This document shows, piece after piece, positions 17,835 to 28,304 of a stretch of DNA of 64,000 nucleotides. This DNA is from Paenibacillus monticola (GTDB lineage: Bacteria; Bacillota; Bacilli; Paenibacillales; Paenibacillaceae): positions 186,001 through 250,000 of the forward strand of contig NZ_WJXB01000004.1 of NCBI RefSeq assembly GCF_009664975.1. Direction: 5' to 3'. Positions within the stretch are counted from its first letter, which is position 1. Each line of letters begins with the position of its first letter. The position numbers and the translations under genes were made by a program. A model generated the notes under the pieces. That model searched no databases, had not been told where the DNA came from, and worked only from the letters and a program-made list of their open reading frames with translations.

Positions 17835-20800
17835 CTATTGATAATACCGAGCATACTCCAGCTGAGCTTTACTAACATATCCTAGTACCTCATCTATTTT
17901 CCCTCGTCGGGCCGCTAATTCAATCCGGAAAAAGGTCGCTTTAAGCTCTTCATTCCCTAACAGAATACACTTGTTTTTGATGCAATGAGCCAAATCTTCT
18001 ATTTGGGTTAAATCAGGGTCCTGTATAATGAGCTCCAGTTCCTCGATACAACGTTGTAATTCAAGAAGTGCTTCACCATCATTCATCATTTTAAGAGACA
18101 GATTTGCTTCAGCCAGGATTAACTCGCCGTCAGCAGAGATCTTAATGGTAGGTCCAGTCCATTTTTCCAGGAAAAGCTGTAATTCTTCCATGCGAATCGG
18201 TTTGGGAATATAATCATCCATCCCTGCGGATAAGCATTTTTCCCGGTCGCCATGTAAGGCATAGGCTGTTATGGCGATAATCGGAGTATGGCGAATAGAC
18301 CCCTCGGATTGTCTTATCTTGCGGGTCACTTCAATTCCATCCATAAGCGGCATTTGGACATCCATAAGGATTAAATCGTAGTTCTTGTGTTCCAGACGCC
18401 TCAGGACTTCTATCCCATTCTCTGCTACTTCGACTTGATAGTTAAGGGATTTTAGCATTCGGGTTAAGACCAGCCGGTTTACAGGATCATCCTCGGCAAC
18501 CAGAATAGATAATGAATGATGCGGGACGGTTAAGGCTGGCAACTTCGGCTGTTCAATAACAACGGAGAGAGCGGATTTAAATTGTATTGTGAAGAGAAAA
18601 GCACTGCCCTGTCCCTTAACACTTTCCACCCAAACGCGTCCGCCCATATTCTCGACTAGCTGCTTGGAGATGGCCAGACCTAACCCTGTGCCACCGTACC
18701 TTCTAGTTATAGAACTATCAACCTGACTGAACGTCTTGAACAGCTCTTTTTGTTCATGCTCAGCAATGCCAATCCCTGTATCGTTTACTATAAACAACAG
18801 CGTTAGGGAATCCCCGTGTACTTCCTGGCATTTTACGGAAAGAGAAATCCGGCCGTTATCCGTAAACTTAATCGCATTGTTCAGCAGATTATTCAGTACT
18901 TGCTGCAAGCGGTTCGGGTCCCCGTTCACAAAGGCGGGCACCTCTGAAGAAAAGGTATAATCAAAATTTAACCGTTTGGCATGGGCCGTAGGAGAAAGCG
19001 TCTTGATGATCTTTTCGATTAATTCTTTAAGTGAGAAATTGATCTGGTCGATTCTCATTTTCCCTACTTCCAGTTTTGAATAATCAAGTACATCATTAAT
19101 GAGTACAAGGAGAGCGTTGGCACAAGACTTTGCCGCATGCAGATTCTCCGCTTGTTCATCATTGATCGGGGTTAATAGAGTGAGGTCGATCATACCGATC
19201 ATTCCATTGAGTGGAGTGCGGATTTCGTGACTCATATTGGCTAAAAATTCACTTTTGGCCTTATTGGCCCGCTCTGCCTCATCTCGAGTCACTTTTAATT
19301 CATTTTCAACTTTTTTTCTTTCCGTAGTATCTCTCACCATGGAGAGCAGGACCTTTTTCCCCATGAGATTGAAGCAATGCACATTAATCTCTACGGGAAT
19401 CTCCTTACCCTTCTTCGTGACGTGTACGGAATCATAGGTGAAATGAGCACCTACCTTCAGAGTGGCTCTCATGCTTTTTAGCTTATCACGGTAGGACACA
19501 CTATTGATATCATGTGGAGACATCCCAATAAGCTCATCTCTGGAATAACCAAGCCATAAACAGGCTACTTCATTCACATCGATAAAACGACTGAATTTTG
19601 GATTATCCTCCATAATCTCATGAAGGTATATAGCCTCTGTCGAATTATTGAAGAGCTGGCGATATTTCTCTTCACTGTCCCGCAGAGCTACCTCGGAATG
19701 CTTACGCTCAGTGATATCCCGAATGATACTCATAATGACTCGTTGGCCGCCTATGGTAGTGCCTGTTGAGCTCACTTCGACTGGAAACGGGCTGCCATCT
19801 TTTTTATGATGGATGGTCTCGAAAAATGCATTTTCCTGCTCTGCCATACTTAACTGGTCTATAATAACCGATTCATCGACACGCAACTGAAACACAGTGA
19901 GCTCCAGAAGTTCCTGTCGGGTATACCCATATTTATGAGTGGCGGCCTCGTTAACATCTAATATTTGTCCTTGGGAATTCACAAAAAGGATCGTATCATG
20001 CGCCTCTTCAGACAATATTCTATACTTATCCAATACTTCTTCCGCCAGTTTCCGCTCAGTGATATCAAATACAGCTCCAATAAACCCGAGGAATACTCCG
20101 TCCATATCATAGAATGGACTTCCCGCATCCAATACCCAGCGATATTCGCCATCGTAACGGAGAAGGCGATGCTCATTTTCAAAGGATTTACGTTGTTCAA
20201 AGGCTTGAAGATAGGTGCTTATACTGGTGGAACGATCTTCCGGATGAATCCGCTCTGCCCAGCCAAAGCCCAGCTCCTTGCGTGGTTTGCGTCCTGTGAA
20301 CTGACTCCATCTTTTATTGATGTAATCATATTTTTTGTCTAAGCCTGATCTCCAGACCAGCGTTGGGAACTTCTCAAACATACTCAAGTAATAATCCTTG
20401 GCTTGAATCAATTGTTCCTCTGTTTTTCTCTGTAGAGTAATATCATCCAAGATGACTAGAACCTGCTTCTCCTTTGGGGAGGTCATCGGTACGATGCTGA
20501 TCTTATACCAATAGTGTTGAGCAATCCCATTCTCTAACTGGATATAAGGAATGACAAGATTCAGACGGGATAAGCCTGTTTGCATGACCTGCCTGATGCT
20601 TCTGTGTAAATCACAGTTACCACACGCAACTGCACTGCCACACTCGCTCTCAAAGCTATGGATACAACCCAGATGATCACCAATTCTCATCTTATTAGAC
20701 TCACTTAAGGGATTCAGCGTAATAAAATGCTTTGCTGCTGCATTCGCTTGCTTGAGGTTAAGGGTCCCATCGACCAAAATCATTCCAATCGGTGCAGATT

Positions 20801-21272
20801 CGAAATAAGCTTGGAAATTATTGCGCTCCAAAAGTAATTGATCTTCCATTTTCTTAATGGTTGTAATATCACGGAATACGACCACAGCTCCGGTTACCTG
20901 CTCATCAGACGTCTTAATGAGGGCACAGCTTGCGGATACGTACATCCTTTTTTCTAGCTTGTTGATAAGCATGGAATGTTTATGCAGCCCTTTGAAGATT
21001 TCGTTCTGTTGAATTAGAACAATAGGAGAGATACAGGGTTCTTCCGTAAGACCATTGATAAGCGGGAAAACACGATCAAAAGGGGCTCCAACGGCCTCTA
21101 GCATACTCCAACCCGTTAATTGTTCAGCGACAGGGTTCATATAGTTAATACTGCCCGCTAAGTCAGTAGTAATGACACCATCACCAATACACGCTAATAC
21201 AGCGGTAATTTGATCTATATTTAATGTGGATGTCGGTAGATCCGTAGGTTTGTTATCCATTATTCTCACCAT
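17835..21272 (-). CDS. Multi-PAS hybrid histidine kinase with receiver and HPt domains
   Basis: A 1145-residue cytoplasmic hybrid kinase without membrane segments. About five PAS domains with PAC-like ends (VVVFRDITTIKK, FIGAVFDITERK, IMSIIRDITERKHS, LLSMVRDTTERKK) precede HisKA (MSHEIRTPLNG, His682) and HATPase_c (NLLNNAIKFT, DTGIGI, GTGLGLAISKQL). A receiver with LMDVQMPLMDG and a C-terminal HPt-like helix bundle (LAHCIKNKCILLGN) follow. The second PAS has a Cys cluster at about 197-220 (GCIHSF, ECGSAVACGNC). Start is ATG 21272; ATG 21260, preceded by GGTGAG, is an equally good choice. It lies 22 bases downstream of cheB in the same operon. PAS ligands are not known. Confidence 0.9.
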   Translation of the reverse strand: MVRIMDNKPTDLPTSTLNIDQITAVLACIGDGVITTDLAGSINYMNPVAEQLTGWSMLEAVGAPFDRVFPLINGLTEEPCISPIVLIQQNEIFKGLHKHSMLINKLEKRMYVSASCALIKTSDEQVTGAVVVFRDITTIKKMEDQLLLERNNFQAYFESAPIGMILVDGTLNLKQANAAAKHFITLNPLSESNKMRIGDHLGCIHSFESECGSAVACGNCDLHRSIRQVMQTGLSRLNLVIPYIQLENGIAQHYWYKISIVPMTSPKEKQVLVILDDITLQRKTEEQLIQAKDYYLSMFEKFPTLVWRSGLDKKYDYINKRWSQFTGRKPRKELGFGWAERIHPEDRSTSISTYLQAFEQRKSFENEHRLLRYDGEYRWVLDAGSPFYDMDGVFLGFIGAVFDITERKLAEEVLDKYRILSEEAHDTILFVNSQGQILDVNEAATHKYGYTRQELLELTVFQLRVDESVIIDQLSMAEQENAFFETIHHKKDGSPFPVEVSSTGTTIGGQRVIMSIIRDITERKHSEVALRDSEEKYRQLFNNSTEAIYLHEIMEDNPKFSRFIDVNEVACLWLGYSRDELIGMSPHDINSVSYRDKLKSMRATLKVGAHFTYDSVHVTKKGKEIPVEINVHCFNLMGKKVLLSMVRDTTERKKVENELKVTRDEAERANKAKSEFLANMSHEIRTPLNGMIGMIDLTLLTPINDEQAENLHAAKSCANALLVLINDVLDYSKLEVGKMRIDQINFSLKELIEKIIKTLSPTAHAKRLNFDYTFSSEVPAFVNGDPNRLQQVLNNLLNNAIKFTDNGRISLSVKCQEVHGDSLTLLFIVNDTGIGIAEHEQKELFKTFSQVDSSITRRYGGTGLGLAISKQLVENMGGRVWVESVKGQGSAFLFTIQFKSALSVVIEQPKLPALTVPHHSLSILVAEDDPVNRLVLTRMLKSLNYQVEVAENGIEVLRRLEHKNYDLILMDVQMPLMDGIEVTRKIRQSEGSIRHTPIIAITAYALHGDREKCLSAGMDDYIPKPIRMEELQLFLEKWTGPTIKISADGELILAEANLSLKMMNDGEALLELQRCIEELELIIQDPDLTQIEDLAHCIKNKCILLGNEELKATFFRIELAARRGKIDEVLGYVSKAQLEYARYYQ

Positions 21273-21294
21273 ACTTCTGCATTAGATTTAGACA

Positions 21295-22320
21295 TCATTG
21301 CTGTAACAGCTTGTTAATGAGTTGTGGGATTTGCTGTAATGAAGCTTGTCGTTCTACAGCTCCAACATCAAATGCAGCCTTAGGCATACCGTAAACAGTG
21401 GAGGAATGAGCATCTTGTCCAATAGTTCTGGCACCCTTACGCCTCATCATCAGTAGACCTTTTGCACCATCGTATCCCATACCGGTGAGAATGATGCCGA
21501 TGGCCTTATTCCCTGCTGCTTTAGCTACCGAATCAAATAACACATCCACTGAAGGGCAATGCCCCGTTATTCTTTCCCCCTCATAGATCTCCACTTTGAA
21601 GAGGTCTCCTACTCTATGGACTCGCATTTGATGGTCTCCAGGAGCGATTAACACAGATCCAGGCAATACATAATCCCCGGTCTGCGCTTCTTTAACAGAA
21701 ACTTTACATAGCTGGTTTAATCGGTCGGCGAACATTCGAGAGAACCCTGAAGGGATATGCTGAACAATAACTACCCCAGGCACGGTAACCGGGAGTGTTG
21801 TTAGAATACTGCTAATGGCTTCAATTCCTCCAGTGGATGCCCCAATGGCAATCATGCGGATAGAAGAAGGTGTTCCTGTCCTTGGTTCTATAGGTTTTAG
21901 GGTACCTTGCTGCTGTCTTATTTCCTCGAGATGAATGCTTGAGGCGACCACTATCTTTTGAATCAGTTCATCGAAGAAAATATTCGCACTACCGGCTACC
22001 AAGTTTGAGGGTTTGGCTACAAAATCAACGGCTCCTGCCTTCAAGGCATCGAACACACTATAACTCATGGTACTAATCATAATAATGGGTATAGGATATT
22101 GCGGAAGCAGTCTGCGTATGAATTCCAATCCGTTCATCTTTGGCATCTCGACATCACAGGTCATAACATCCGGCTCGAAAGCTAATATTTTGTCACGTGC
22201 GTCAAAAGCGTCTGCAGCAGTTGCGACCACTTCAATACTTGGATGATTTGAGAGTCCTTTTCTTAACCATTCACGAAAGAGGAGAGAATCGTCTACGATC
22301 AGTACTTTTATTTTCTTCAT
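21295..22320 (-). CDS. cheB: CheB protein-glutamate methylesterase
   Basis: A 341-residue protein with the standard CheB layout: receiver (about 1-120; VDDSLLF, phosphoacceptor Asp56 in TCDVEMPKMNG, AKP), linker, and methylesterase domain (about 155-340) with the catalytic Ser in IGASTGG, His in VQHIPSGF and Asp in GMGYDGAKG. It removes methyl groups from chemoreceptor glutamates and deamidates glutamines, resetting receptor activity. It follows cheR by four bases in the same operon, which supports coupled adaptation of the receptor encoded upstream. Confidence 0.95.
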   Translation of the reverse strand: MKKIKVLIVDDSLLFREWLRKGLSNHPSIEVVATAADAFDARDKILAFEPDVMTCDVEMPKMNGLEFIRRLLPQYPIPIIMISTMSYSVFDALKAGAVDFVAKPSNLVAGSANIFFDELIQKIVVASSIHLEEIRQQQGTLKPIEPRTGTPSSIRMIAIGASTGGIEAISSILTTLPVTVPGVVIVQHIPSGFSRMFADRLNQLCKVSVKEAQTGDYVLPGSVLIAPGDHQMRVHRVGDLFKVEIYEGERITGHCPSVDVLFDSVAKAAGNKAIGIILTGMGYDGAKGLLMMRRKGARTIGQDAHSSTVYGMPKAAFDVGAVERQASLQQIPQLINKLLQQ

Positions 22321-22324
22321 CTAC

Positions 22325-23140
22325 CTATTCCTTTCGATAAACAGCAGGCATCACGTATTTAAACGGACTGGTTTCCCGGTTAATAGATTCGGAATGCCCG
22401 ATGAAGAGATAACCCCCGCTTTCTAAGGATTGATAGAGTTTCTGCAGCAGCGTTTTTTTGGTTTCCGAATCGAAGTAAATCATCACATTTCTGCAAAAGA
22501 TCATATGGAACTTGCGCTTGAAAGGGTAGTGAGGTTCCATCAGATTAAATTTCCGGAAGATGATCTCTTTACGGATTGGGTCGGTAAACGTAAAATTCCC
22601 ATTCTCAGTCTTCCTAAGATATTGGGTCCTCCAAAGCGCTGGGAGGGGAAGGACCTGATCATGAGTATACTCCGCAGTGTTGGCCACTTCCAACACTCGA
22701 TTCGAAAGATCGGTAGCAAGAATTTGTTTATCCCAGCCTTGACTCTCATTCTGAAAAAAGTCATTCAGCAGCATAGCTAGCGTATAGGGTTCCTCTCCAG
22801 TGGAACAGCCAGCACACCATATGCGCAAATCCCTCTCCACCAGCGTATCTGAAAGCTGTGGGAGAAGGATATCCTTTAAGAATGAAAAATGTGCGGTTTC
22901 ACGCATGAAATAAGTATGGTTTGTTGTAATTTTATTTATTAAAGCATTGACCGTAGTTCCTGTTCGATCTTCCAGCAGGTAATCGATATACTCCCCAAAC
23001 GAGTTTACCTGCATATTCGCTAGTTCGTTCTGTAGCCTGCCAACTACGAGGGAACGCTTCTCTTCACTTAGATAGATGCCGAAATGCGTATAAATATACG
23101 AGCTGAGACGGCGGAACTCTTGATTACTTATAGAGATCAC
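22325..23140 (-). CDS. cheR: CheR chemoreceptor methyltransferase
   Basis: A SAM-dependent methyltransferase of about 271 residues: N-terminal helical CheR domain (QEFRRLSSYIYTHFGIYLSEEKRSL), then the Rossmann domain with the SAM motif IWCAGCSTGEEPYTLAMLL and FCRNVMIYFD. I chose GTG 23140, directly after the receptor stop codon, with GGGAAG seven bases upstream; longer starts at 23161 and 23167 overlap the receptor gene and have no ribosome binding site. It methylates receptor glutamates. No TPR or extra domain is fused. Operon position: mcp, cheR, cheB. Confidence 0.93.
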   Translation of the reverse strand: MISISNQEFRRLSSYIYTHFGIYLSEEKRSLVVGRLQNELANMQVNSFGEYIDYLLEDRTGTTVNALINKITTNHTYFMRETAHFSFLKDILLPQLSDTLVERDLRIWCAGCSTGEEPYTLAMLLNDFFQNESQGWDKQILATDLSNRVLEVANTAEYTHDQVLPLPALWRTQYLRKTENGNFTFTDPIRKEIIFRKFNLMEPHYPFKRKFHMIFCRNVMIYFDSETKKTLLQKLYQSLESGGYLFIGHSESINRETSPFKYVMPAVYRKE

Positions 23141-23141
23141 A

Positions 23142-24833
23142 TTAGTACTTCCCGAAGTCATTATCACTTAAGGATATTTTAGTGGGCCGTTTGGTTTTAT
23201 TCGTAGCGTTGGCTCTAATGTAAGATTCGTTAGTCTGAAGTGTACTAGGCCGAGCTTCACTGAAGTTTTCCCGAGCATAATCCATTTTTTTAAGCTGGAA
23301 GCGATTGACTTGTTCCTGAAGCATTAGGGCTTGATGAGTCAATTCCTCGCTGGAGGCCGCACTTTCTTCAGAAGTTGCTGAATTGGTCTGTACAACATGC
23401 GAGACTTGAAGAATCCCTTGATTAATTTGAGCTACTCCGATGGCCTGTTCATTGGAAGAGATGGTAATATTGCTTATCAGCTCGGCTACCTGGGCAACAT
23501 CGTTTACAATATTCTGTAACGCTACTGCTGTATTATTAGCAATTTTAGTACCAATATCTACTTTTTTAATGGAGCCTTCAATCATCGCGGTTGTTTCTTT
23601 TGCGGCATTGGCCGATCTGGCAGCTAGATTTCGCACTTCTTCTGCAACAACGGCAAAACCCTTGCCATGTTGTCCGGCACGTGCAGCTTCAACTGCTGCA
23701 TTTAGCGCCAGGATGTTGGTTTGAAAAGCGATTTCGTCAATTACCTTAATGATTTTGGAGATATTAATAGAGGAATCATTTATTTCTTCCATTGCGCGAA
23801 GCATACTGCCCATCTGTTCGTTTCCATGGACTGCATTTTTCTGTGCGGCTTCAGCTAATTGATTTGCGTTATTGGAATGTTGTGCATTTAGTTTCGTTTG
23901 CGAGGAAATTTCCTCTAAGGATGCTGACAGCTCCTCTACAGAACTAGCCTGTTCAGTGGCCCCTTCCGACAAAGCAATGCTAGATTCGGACATTTGTCTT
24001 GCACCCGAAGCTACTTGATCCGCTGCAGAATTGATATTCTGCATTACTTCATTCATATTATTAGACATTCTCAGGAAAGAGGTGGCTAAAATCCCAACTT
24101 CATCTTTAGTATCGGCTTGAATTGTTACATTAAGATCACCGTCAGCCATTTGTTCAGATACAGCAACTAGACGATTAATAGGCTTACTAATAATACGGGA
24201 GACGAAGATACCAATGGAAATCGCCAGTATCATGGTCACGCCAACGATCACGAACATTGTATTCACCGTACTATTGACGTCAGCAGAGTATTCTTCAGAC
24301 TTCTTAAGTCCTCCGACTTCCATCAGTTTGATTAACTTATCCAGATTTTCGTTGGCTACAATAGATGGCTGCAGTGCATCGCCGTAGAATAAGGTCTCGG
24401 CTGCCTCAACCTTATTGTCTTGTGCCAAGCTGCTTACTTGCTCCCTCACCGTTTTATAATCTTTAAGAGAGGCGGTTAAGGTATTGAAGGCAGTGCGTAC
24501 GTCCTCAGTTTGAATACTGGTTTCGAATTTGCCGAGATAGCTATCCATATCGGTATCTAATGTTTTGATCTTGGTTATGTAGGGCTCTCGCTCTTTGTTG
24601 GTTGTCTTAATAAGAACATCTCTTATTGCAGCGCGGATATTGTGGAAGTCCATGCCCACATGCCCCAGGTCGCCAGAGGCCACACCATAATTCACATATA
24701 AGTTTGAGTAGTCTTGATTGACCTGTTTAATATTGGTAATCCCAATCACTCCAACTACACCCGCCATTAAAGCAATTAGAATAAAAGCAGAAATCAGTCT
24801 AGTCCCAATTTTTAAATTATTAATCCATCTCAT
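23142..24833 (-). CDS. Methyl-accepting chemotaxis protein
   Basis: A 563-residue receptor from ATG 24833 with GGGGGAT upstream (the longer frame to 24875 overlaps cheW and is rejected). Membrane segments lie at about 11-33 and 190-212 and enclose a four-helix-bundle sensor domain. A HAMP domain follows ([22 protein letters not shown]), then a long signalling domain. The hairpin tip that binds CheA and CheW is perfect: [21 protein letters not shown] and [18 protein letters not shown]. Methylation-type helices flank the tip. It is the only receptor in the operon and is probably dedicated to this array. The ligand is unknown. Confidence 0.95.
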   Translation of the reverse strand: MRWINNLKIGTRLISAFILIALMAGVVGVIGITNIKQVNQDYSNLYVNYGVASGDLGHVGMDFHNIRAAIRDVLIKTTNKEREPYITKIKTLDTDMDSYLGKFETSIQTEDVRTAFNTLTASLKDYKTVREQVSSLAQDNKVEAAETLFYGDALQPSIVANENLDKLIKLMEVGGLKKSEEYSADVNSTVNTMFVIVGVTMILAISIGIFVSRIISKPINRLVAVSEQMADGDLNVTIQADTKDEVGILATSFLRMSNNMNEVMQNINSAADQVASGARQMSESSIALSEGATEQASSVEELSASLEEISSQTKLNAQHSNNANQLAEAAQKNAVHGNEQMGSMLRAMEEINDSSINISKIIKVIDEIAFQTNILALNAAVEAARAGQHGKGFAVVAEEVRNLAARSANAAKETTAMIEGSIKKVDIGTKIANNTAVALQNIVNDVAQVAELISNITISSNEQAIGVAQINQGILQVSHVVQTNSATSEESAASSEELTHQALMLQEQVNRFQLKKMDYARENFSEARPSTLQTNESYIRANATNKTKRPTKISLSDNDFGKY

Positions 24834-24846
24834 TTGTGTATCCCCC

Positions 24847-25338
24847 TTATTTCTCGTCGAACTGAGTGCTCTCATCCCATGAAGCTTTTACCAGAAGCGT
24901 CTTACAATCCAATAACAGCTTGACCTCTGCTCCGACCTTGCCAATTCCTTTAATGAAGTTGTTGCCGCCCTTATTCATCTCTGGAGGAGCTACGATTTCA
25001 GTGTCAGGTATCGAAAGCACCTCCGAAACGCCGTCAACGATTAGTCCTAACGATATATTCTCGATATCCACTACAATGATGCAGGTTCTGTCGTTATAAT
25101 CCCGAAACGTTTTCCCGAAACGCAATCGAATATCCATGACCGGGATGATCTTGCCCCGCAGATTAATGATTCCCCGGAGATACTCAGGCTGATCCGGGAC
25201 TTGTGTGATGGGTTGAATCCCAATAATCTCCCTAACATGATTAATTTCAATTCCATAGCAATCTTCACCCATCGTAAAGGTTAAGAATTTTCCCTTCTGC
25301 GTATCTTCCTCTAGCTCGTCCTGAATATCTGTGGACAT
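24847..25338 (-). CDS. cheW: CheW coupling protein
   Basis: A 163-residue single CheW domain ([51 protein letters not shown]), which bridges receptor tips to CheA. AAGGAG precedes the ATG. The first 15 residues are acidic. It lies between cheA and mcp with short gaps, so the stoichiometric core of a chemosensory array is encoded together. Confidence 0.95.
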   Translation of the reverse strand: MSTDIQDELEEDTQKGKFLTFTMGEDCYGIEINHVREIIGIQPITQVPDQPEYLRGIINLRGKIIPVMDIRLRFGKTFRDYNDRTCIIVVDIENISLGLIVDGVSEVLSIPDTEIVAPPEMNKGGNNFIKGIGKVGAEVKLLLDCKTLLVKASWDESTQFDEK

Positions 25339-25384
25339 GAACCCATCAACTCCTTTGTGAATGAATGTTATTCTGGTTTTATAG

Positions 25385-27406
25385 TTATCCTGATAATTTC
25401 GGAATATCTAGGATGAGACTAATACTCCCATCACCTAGCAAGGTGCAGCCGGCTAGGACTGAGACCTTATGGGAACCTTGAAAGAAGCTTGGAAGTGCTT
25501 TAACAACAACTTGTTTTTGACCCAGCAGTTCATCGGCCAGAATACAAAAGCTCTTATCATCATTTTCGAGGATTATGACAATTCCATCCAATAAACTGCT
25601 GCGCTCTGCTGCATGATGTAGGCGCTCGTGCAAGCGAATTAAGGGGTAAAAAAGGCCACGCACTATAATCATCTCATTGCCATTCGGGTCAACAATAAGA
25701 TCCGAGGTTTTGGGTCTCAATGATTCTTTGATGTATGAAGTAGGTATAGTGTACTTGGATTGTCCCACCCGAATATTCATTGCATCAACAATGGCTAATG
25801 TTATCGGAATCCGGATGGTAATAACCGTTCCTTTATCCTCGGTACTGTCCACTTGAAGGGAACCGCCAATGGTTTCAACATTGTTCGCTACCACATCCAT
25901 GCCCACGCCTCTGCCGGAAAACTCTGTGACTTGTTCTTTGGTAGAAAAGCCGGGGTGAAGGATTAGATTGAAAATCTCTTTATGGGTATATTCACTCTCT
26001 GCTTTCCTCAGCAGACCGTTGCTATGTGCTTTTTGTAATATTTTACTTTTGTTTAATCCTCTGCCATCATCTTTAACAATAATGAGTACATCACTGCCGA
26101 CATTTTTGGCTTCGAGAGTTAATGTGCCTGTTCGCGGTTTATTATTTTGCTCACGTTCAGCAGGAGATTCGAATCCGTGATCCATTGAATTCCGGATCAA
26201 ATGCATAAGCGGATCAGAGAGGTGTTCAATAATATTCTTATCTACTTCTGTGTCTTCGCCAATCAGACTCAATTTGACTTCTTTATTCAATTTCTTGCAC
26301 ATATCCCGAACAGGCCGGTTCATCTTCTGGAAGGTCGTGGATAACGAAATCATGCGGATAGACATCACCATATCTTGAATCTCACTCGTGATCTTTTTGA
26401 GCTGGCGGGCTGCCTTCTGAAAATTGTCTAGTTCCAGATCCATTAGATCAGGGTTCTCGGTGACCATGGCTTCGGCGATGACCATTTCACCCACCAGATC
26501 GAGTAAACGGTCCAGCTTTTGTACCTGAACGCTAATGATAGTGGCTGCCACATTTCCGGTCTTCTGTTCTTCTTGCCCGAGGAACTTCTTCACAGGTGGG
26601 TCACTGCCAAGCTCTAATTCACTATCCTCAAGAACTAGCTCGGTTAATTCCAAATCCCTTAAGAAGATCGTTTGTGAAAAGAATTGAAACATCTCGTCAT
26701 AGGTTCGATTCGTTTTGAAGGAAACCAGGAACCCCGTATCTCTTATTATGTCTACACTGTCTTCAGACTCAATGATGTCACTCGGCTCATACTGCAGGTT
26801 AGTCGTGAAGTCTTTGAGGTTATGAATGATCGTAAATGCCCGGATATTCTCCATCTCGCAACCCTCTTCAAAAAATACACGAGCTTGATACGAATGCTGA
26901 TGGACGGTCTTTTCTACCTTTTTATTATTAGAGATATAGAATTGCTGTTTTTTTGGCGAATCTACTTTTGCCTGTTCTACTCTTGCAAGACTTGGATTCA
27001 GTTCCTTCAATTGTTCTAGATAACGCTTTATACGTTGGATTAATTCAGAGGCATCCGCAGAGGCGTCAGCCCCTTCTTTAATTTTGAGAATTTCTATCTT
27101 GATGAAGTCAATCCCCTCAAAGACAAGGTCAGAAAGCATTGAATAATCAATCTGGACAGGTTTCTCCTCGCGGATCACATAGAAAAGATCCTCAATGGAA
27201 TGTGCGAGTTTAGAGATTTCATTGAAAAGCATCATTGATGAGGCGCTTTTAATACTATGCATGTGTCGGAAAATTTCATTGATGACTTCCTCTTTATAGA
27301 AAGTATCTTCGTTCTCTAACATTTTTTGTTCCAATTGTTCAAGCTGGAGAGAAGTCTCATAAATGAATATTTCCAGCATGGGTTCGTTAATGTATTCCTC
27401 CGACAT
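25385..27406 (-). CDS. cheA: CheA chemotaxis-type histidine kinase
   Basis: A 673-residue kinase from ATG 27406 with AAGGTGA upstream. P1 HPt domain: phosphoacceptor His50 in RHMHSIKSASS. A middle region (about 155-255) may be the P2 response-regulator-binding domain, although it is not clearly recognised. P3 dimerisation (about 285-350), P4 ATPase (HLIRNSMDHGFE, DDGRGLN, GRGVGMDVV) and P5 CheW-like domain (about 535-670) follow. It autophosphorylates in response to receptor state and passes phosphate to CheB and CheY-type receivers. It is the second gene of the run, 25 bases after tetR. No flagellar gene is nearby, so output may not be motility. Confidence 0.94.
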   Translation of the reverse strand: MSEEYINEPMLEIFIYETSLQLEQLEQKMLENEDTFYKEEVINEIFRHMHSIKSASSMMLFNEISKLAHSIEDLFYVIREEKPVQIDYSMLSDLVFEGIDFIKIEILKIKEGADASADASELIQRIKRYLEQLKELNPSLARVEQAKVDSPKKQQFYISNNKKVEKTVHQHSYQARVFFEEGCEMENIRAFTIIHNLKDFTTNLQYEPSDIIESEDSVDIIRDTGFLVSFKTNRTYDEMFQFFSQTIFLRDLELTELVLEDSELELGSDPPVKKFLGQEEQKTGNVAATIISVQVQKLDRLLDLVGEMVIAEAMVTENPDLMDLELDNFQKAARQLKKITSEIQDMVMSIRMISLSTTFQKMNRPVRDMCKKLNKEVKLSLIGEDTEVDKNIIEHLSDPLMHLIRNSMDHGFESPAEREQNNKPRTGTLTLEAKNVGSDVLIIVKDDGRGLNKSKILQKAHSNGLLRKAESEYTHKEIFNLILHPGFSTKEQVTEFSGRGVGMDVVANNVETIGGSLQVDSTEDKGTVITIRIPITLAIVDAMNIRVGQSKYTIPTSYIKESLRPKTSDLIVDPNGNEMIIVRGLFYPLIRLHERLHHAAERSSLLDGIVIILENDDKSFCILADELLGQKQVVVKALPSFFQGSHKVSVLAGCTLLGDGSISLILDIPKLSG

Positions 27407-27431
27407 TTTGCATCACCTTAACTCTCTTTTG

Positions 27432-28028
27432 CTATTGATGCTTCACGCAGAAAGCATCCAAGAACATACTTGTTGCTTCATGTACACGATCTCTTAGTGA
27501 GAACGCTAATCCACTCATACGCCACTGCATACAGATCTCCCGGAAGTAACCCCACATCATCGTGGCTAATTGTTCACTGTTCACATAGGGGGCGATCTCA
27601 TTGTTGGTTATGGCATCATCGATTAGTCCTTTCATGAAATTCATGCGATTCGCGATAAGGCTATCGATCTTCGTCCGGAGTTCAGGTTCATAACGAAGAA
27701 CTTCGTATATTTGTGTAATGGCTGTGATGGCAGAGTAGTTCTCGTAATAAGTAGCATAGGTATTGAAACAATAATGAATGGACTCTGTGGCAGTTAACTT
27801 ATTTAACTGCACCGTAACAAACACGTCGGAATCATACTTTGAGAAATAATCCAGTACCGCCAGCAAAAGCTCATTTTTAGATTTATAGTGACGAAAGATT
27901 GCTCCTTCGGATACTCCTTGTTGCATGGCTACTTTTCGAATGGACAGATTATTAATCCCAATGTCATTGATTACCTCAATCGTAGATAACACCAATCCTT
28001 CTTTTGTATGAATGAGAGACTTGACCAT
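27432..28028 (-). CDS. TetR-family regulator heading the chemosensory operon
   Basis: A 198-residue protein from ATG 28028, with AAGGAGTGA upstream; the longer frame to 28184 has no such site. The TetR HTH is at about residues 10-55 (IGINNLSIRKVAMQQGVSEGAIFRHYKSK, the typical TetR pattern), followed by a helical ligand/dimerisation domain. It lies directly upstream of cheA in the same direction, so it is probably the first gene of the operon and may autoregulate it. The effector is not known. A TetR gene at the head of a che operon is uncommon. Confidence 0.88.
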   Translation of the reverse strand: MVKSLIHTKEGLVLSTIEVINDIGINNLSIRKVAMQQGVSEGAIFRHYKSKNELLLAVLDYFSKYDSDVFVTVQLNKLTATESIHYCFNTYATYYENYSAITAITQIYEVLRYEPELRTKIDSLIANRMNFMKGLIDDAITNNEIAPYVNSEQLATMMWGYFREICMQWRMSGLAFSLRDRVHEATSMFLDAFCVKHQ

Positions 28029-28051
28029 ATTTATTTCACTCCTTGCAGAAA

Positions 28052-28067
28052 GTAAACACTCACTTAC
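28052..28067 (-). promoter_or_regulatory. Weak TetR operator candidate upstream of tetR-cheA
   Basis: GTAA, eight bases, TTAC forms a short inverted repeat 23 bases before the tetR start. The arms are only 4 bp, so this is a low-weight suggestion. Confidence 0.2.
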
Positions 28068-28304
28068 CTGACACCTTACATGACGTAGTATACCCGACTT
28101 AATAGTTAGAAAGGACGATATTTGTCGAATAATGTGTGAACATATTGGGAATTTCTCTCTATTAACATAGAATTCATGGTTCAAATGGCATAGTCGACGA
28201 GGTCCCTTGTACTACAAGTGAGTTAGAAGAAGGAAATACCCGGATTATATAGAATAAGTTCCAGTAATAAATTTGATTAGCGCGCTGTATGGGGGTCGAT
28301 AAGT

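Noticed and set aside
24834..24875. N-terminal extension of the chemoreceptor
   Set aside because: Would overlap cheW, and the ATG at 24833 has the ribosome binding site and the family N terminus.
28029..28184. 52-codon extension of the TetR gene
   Set aside because: No ribosome binding site; the extension does not resemble TetR proteins, while ATG 28028 has AAGGAGTGA.
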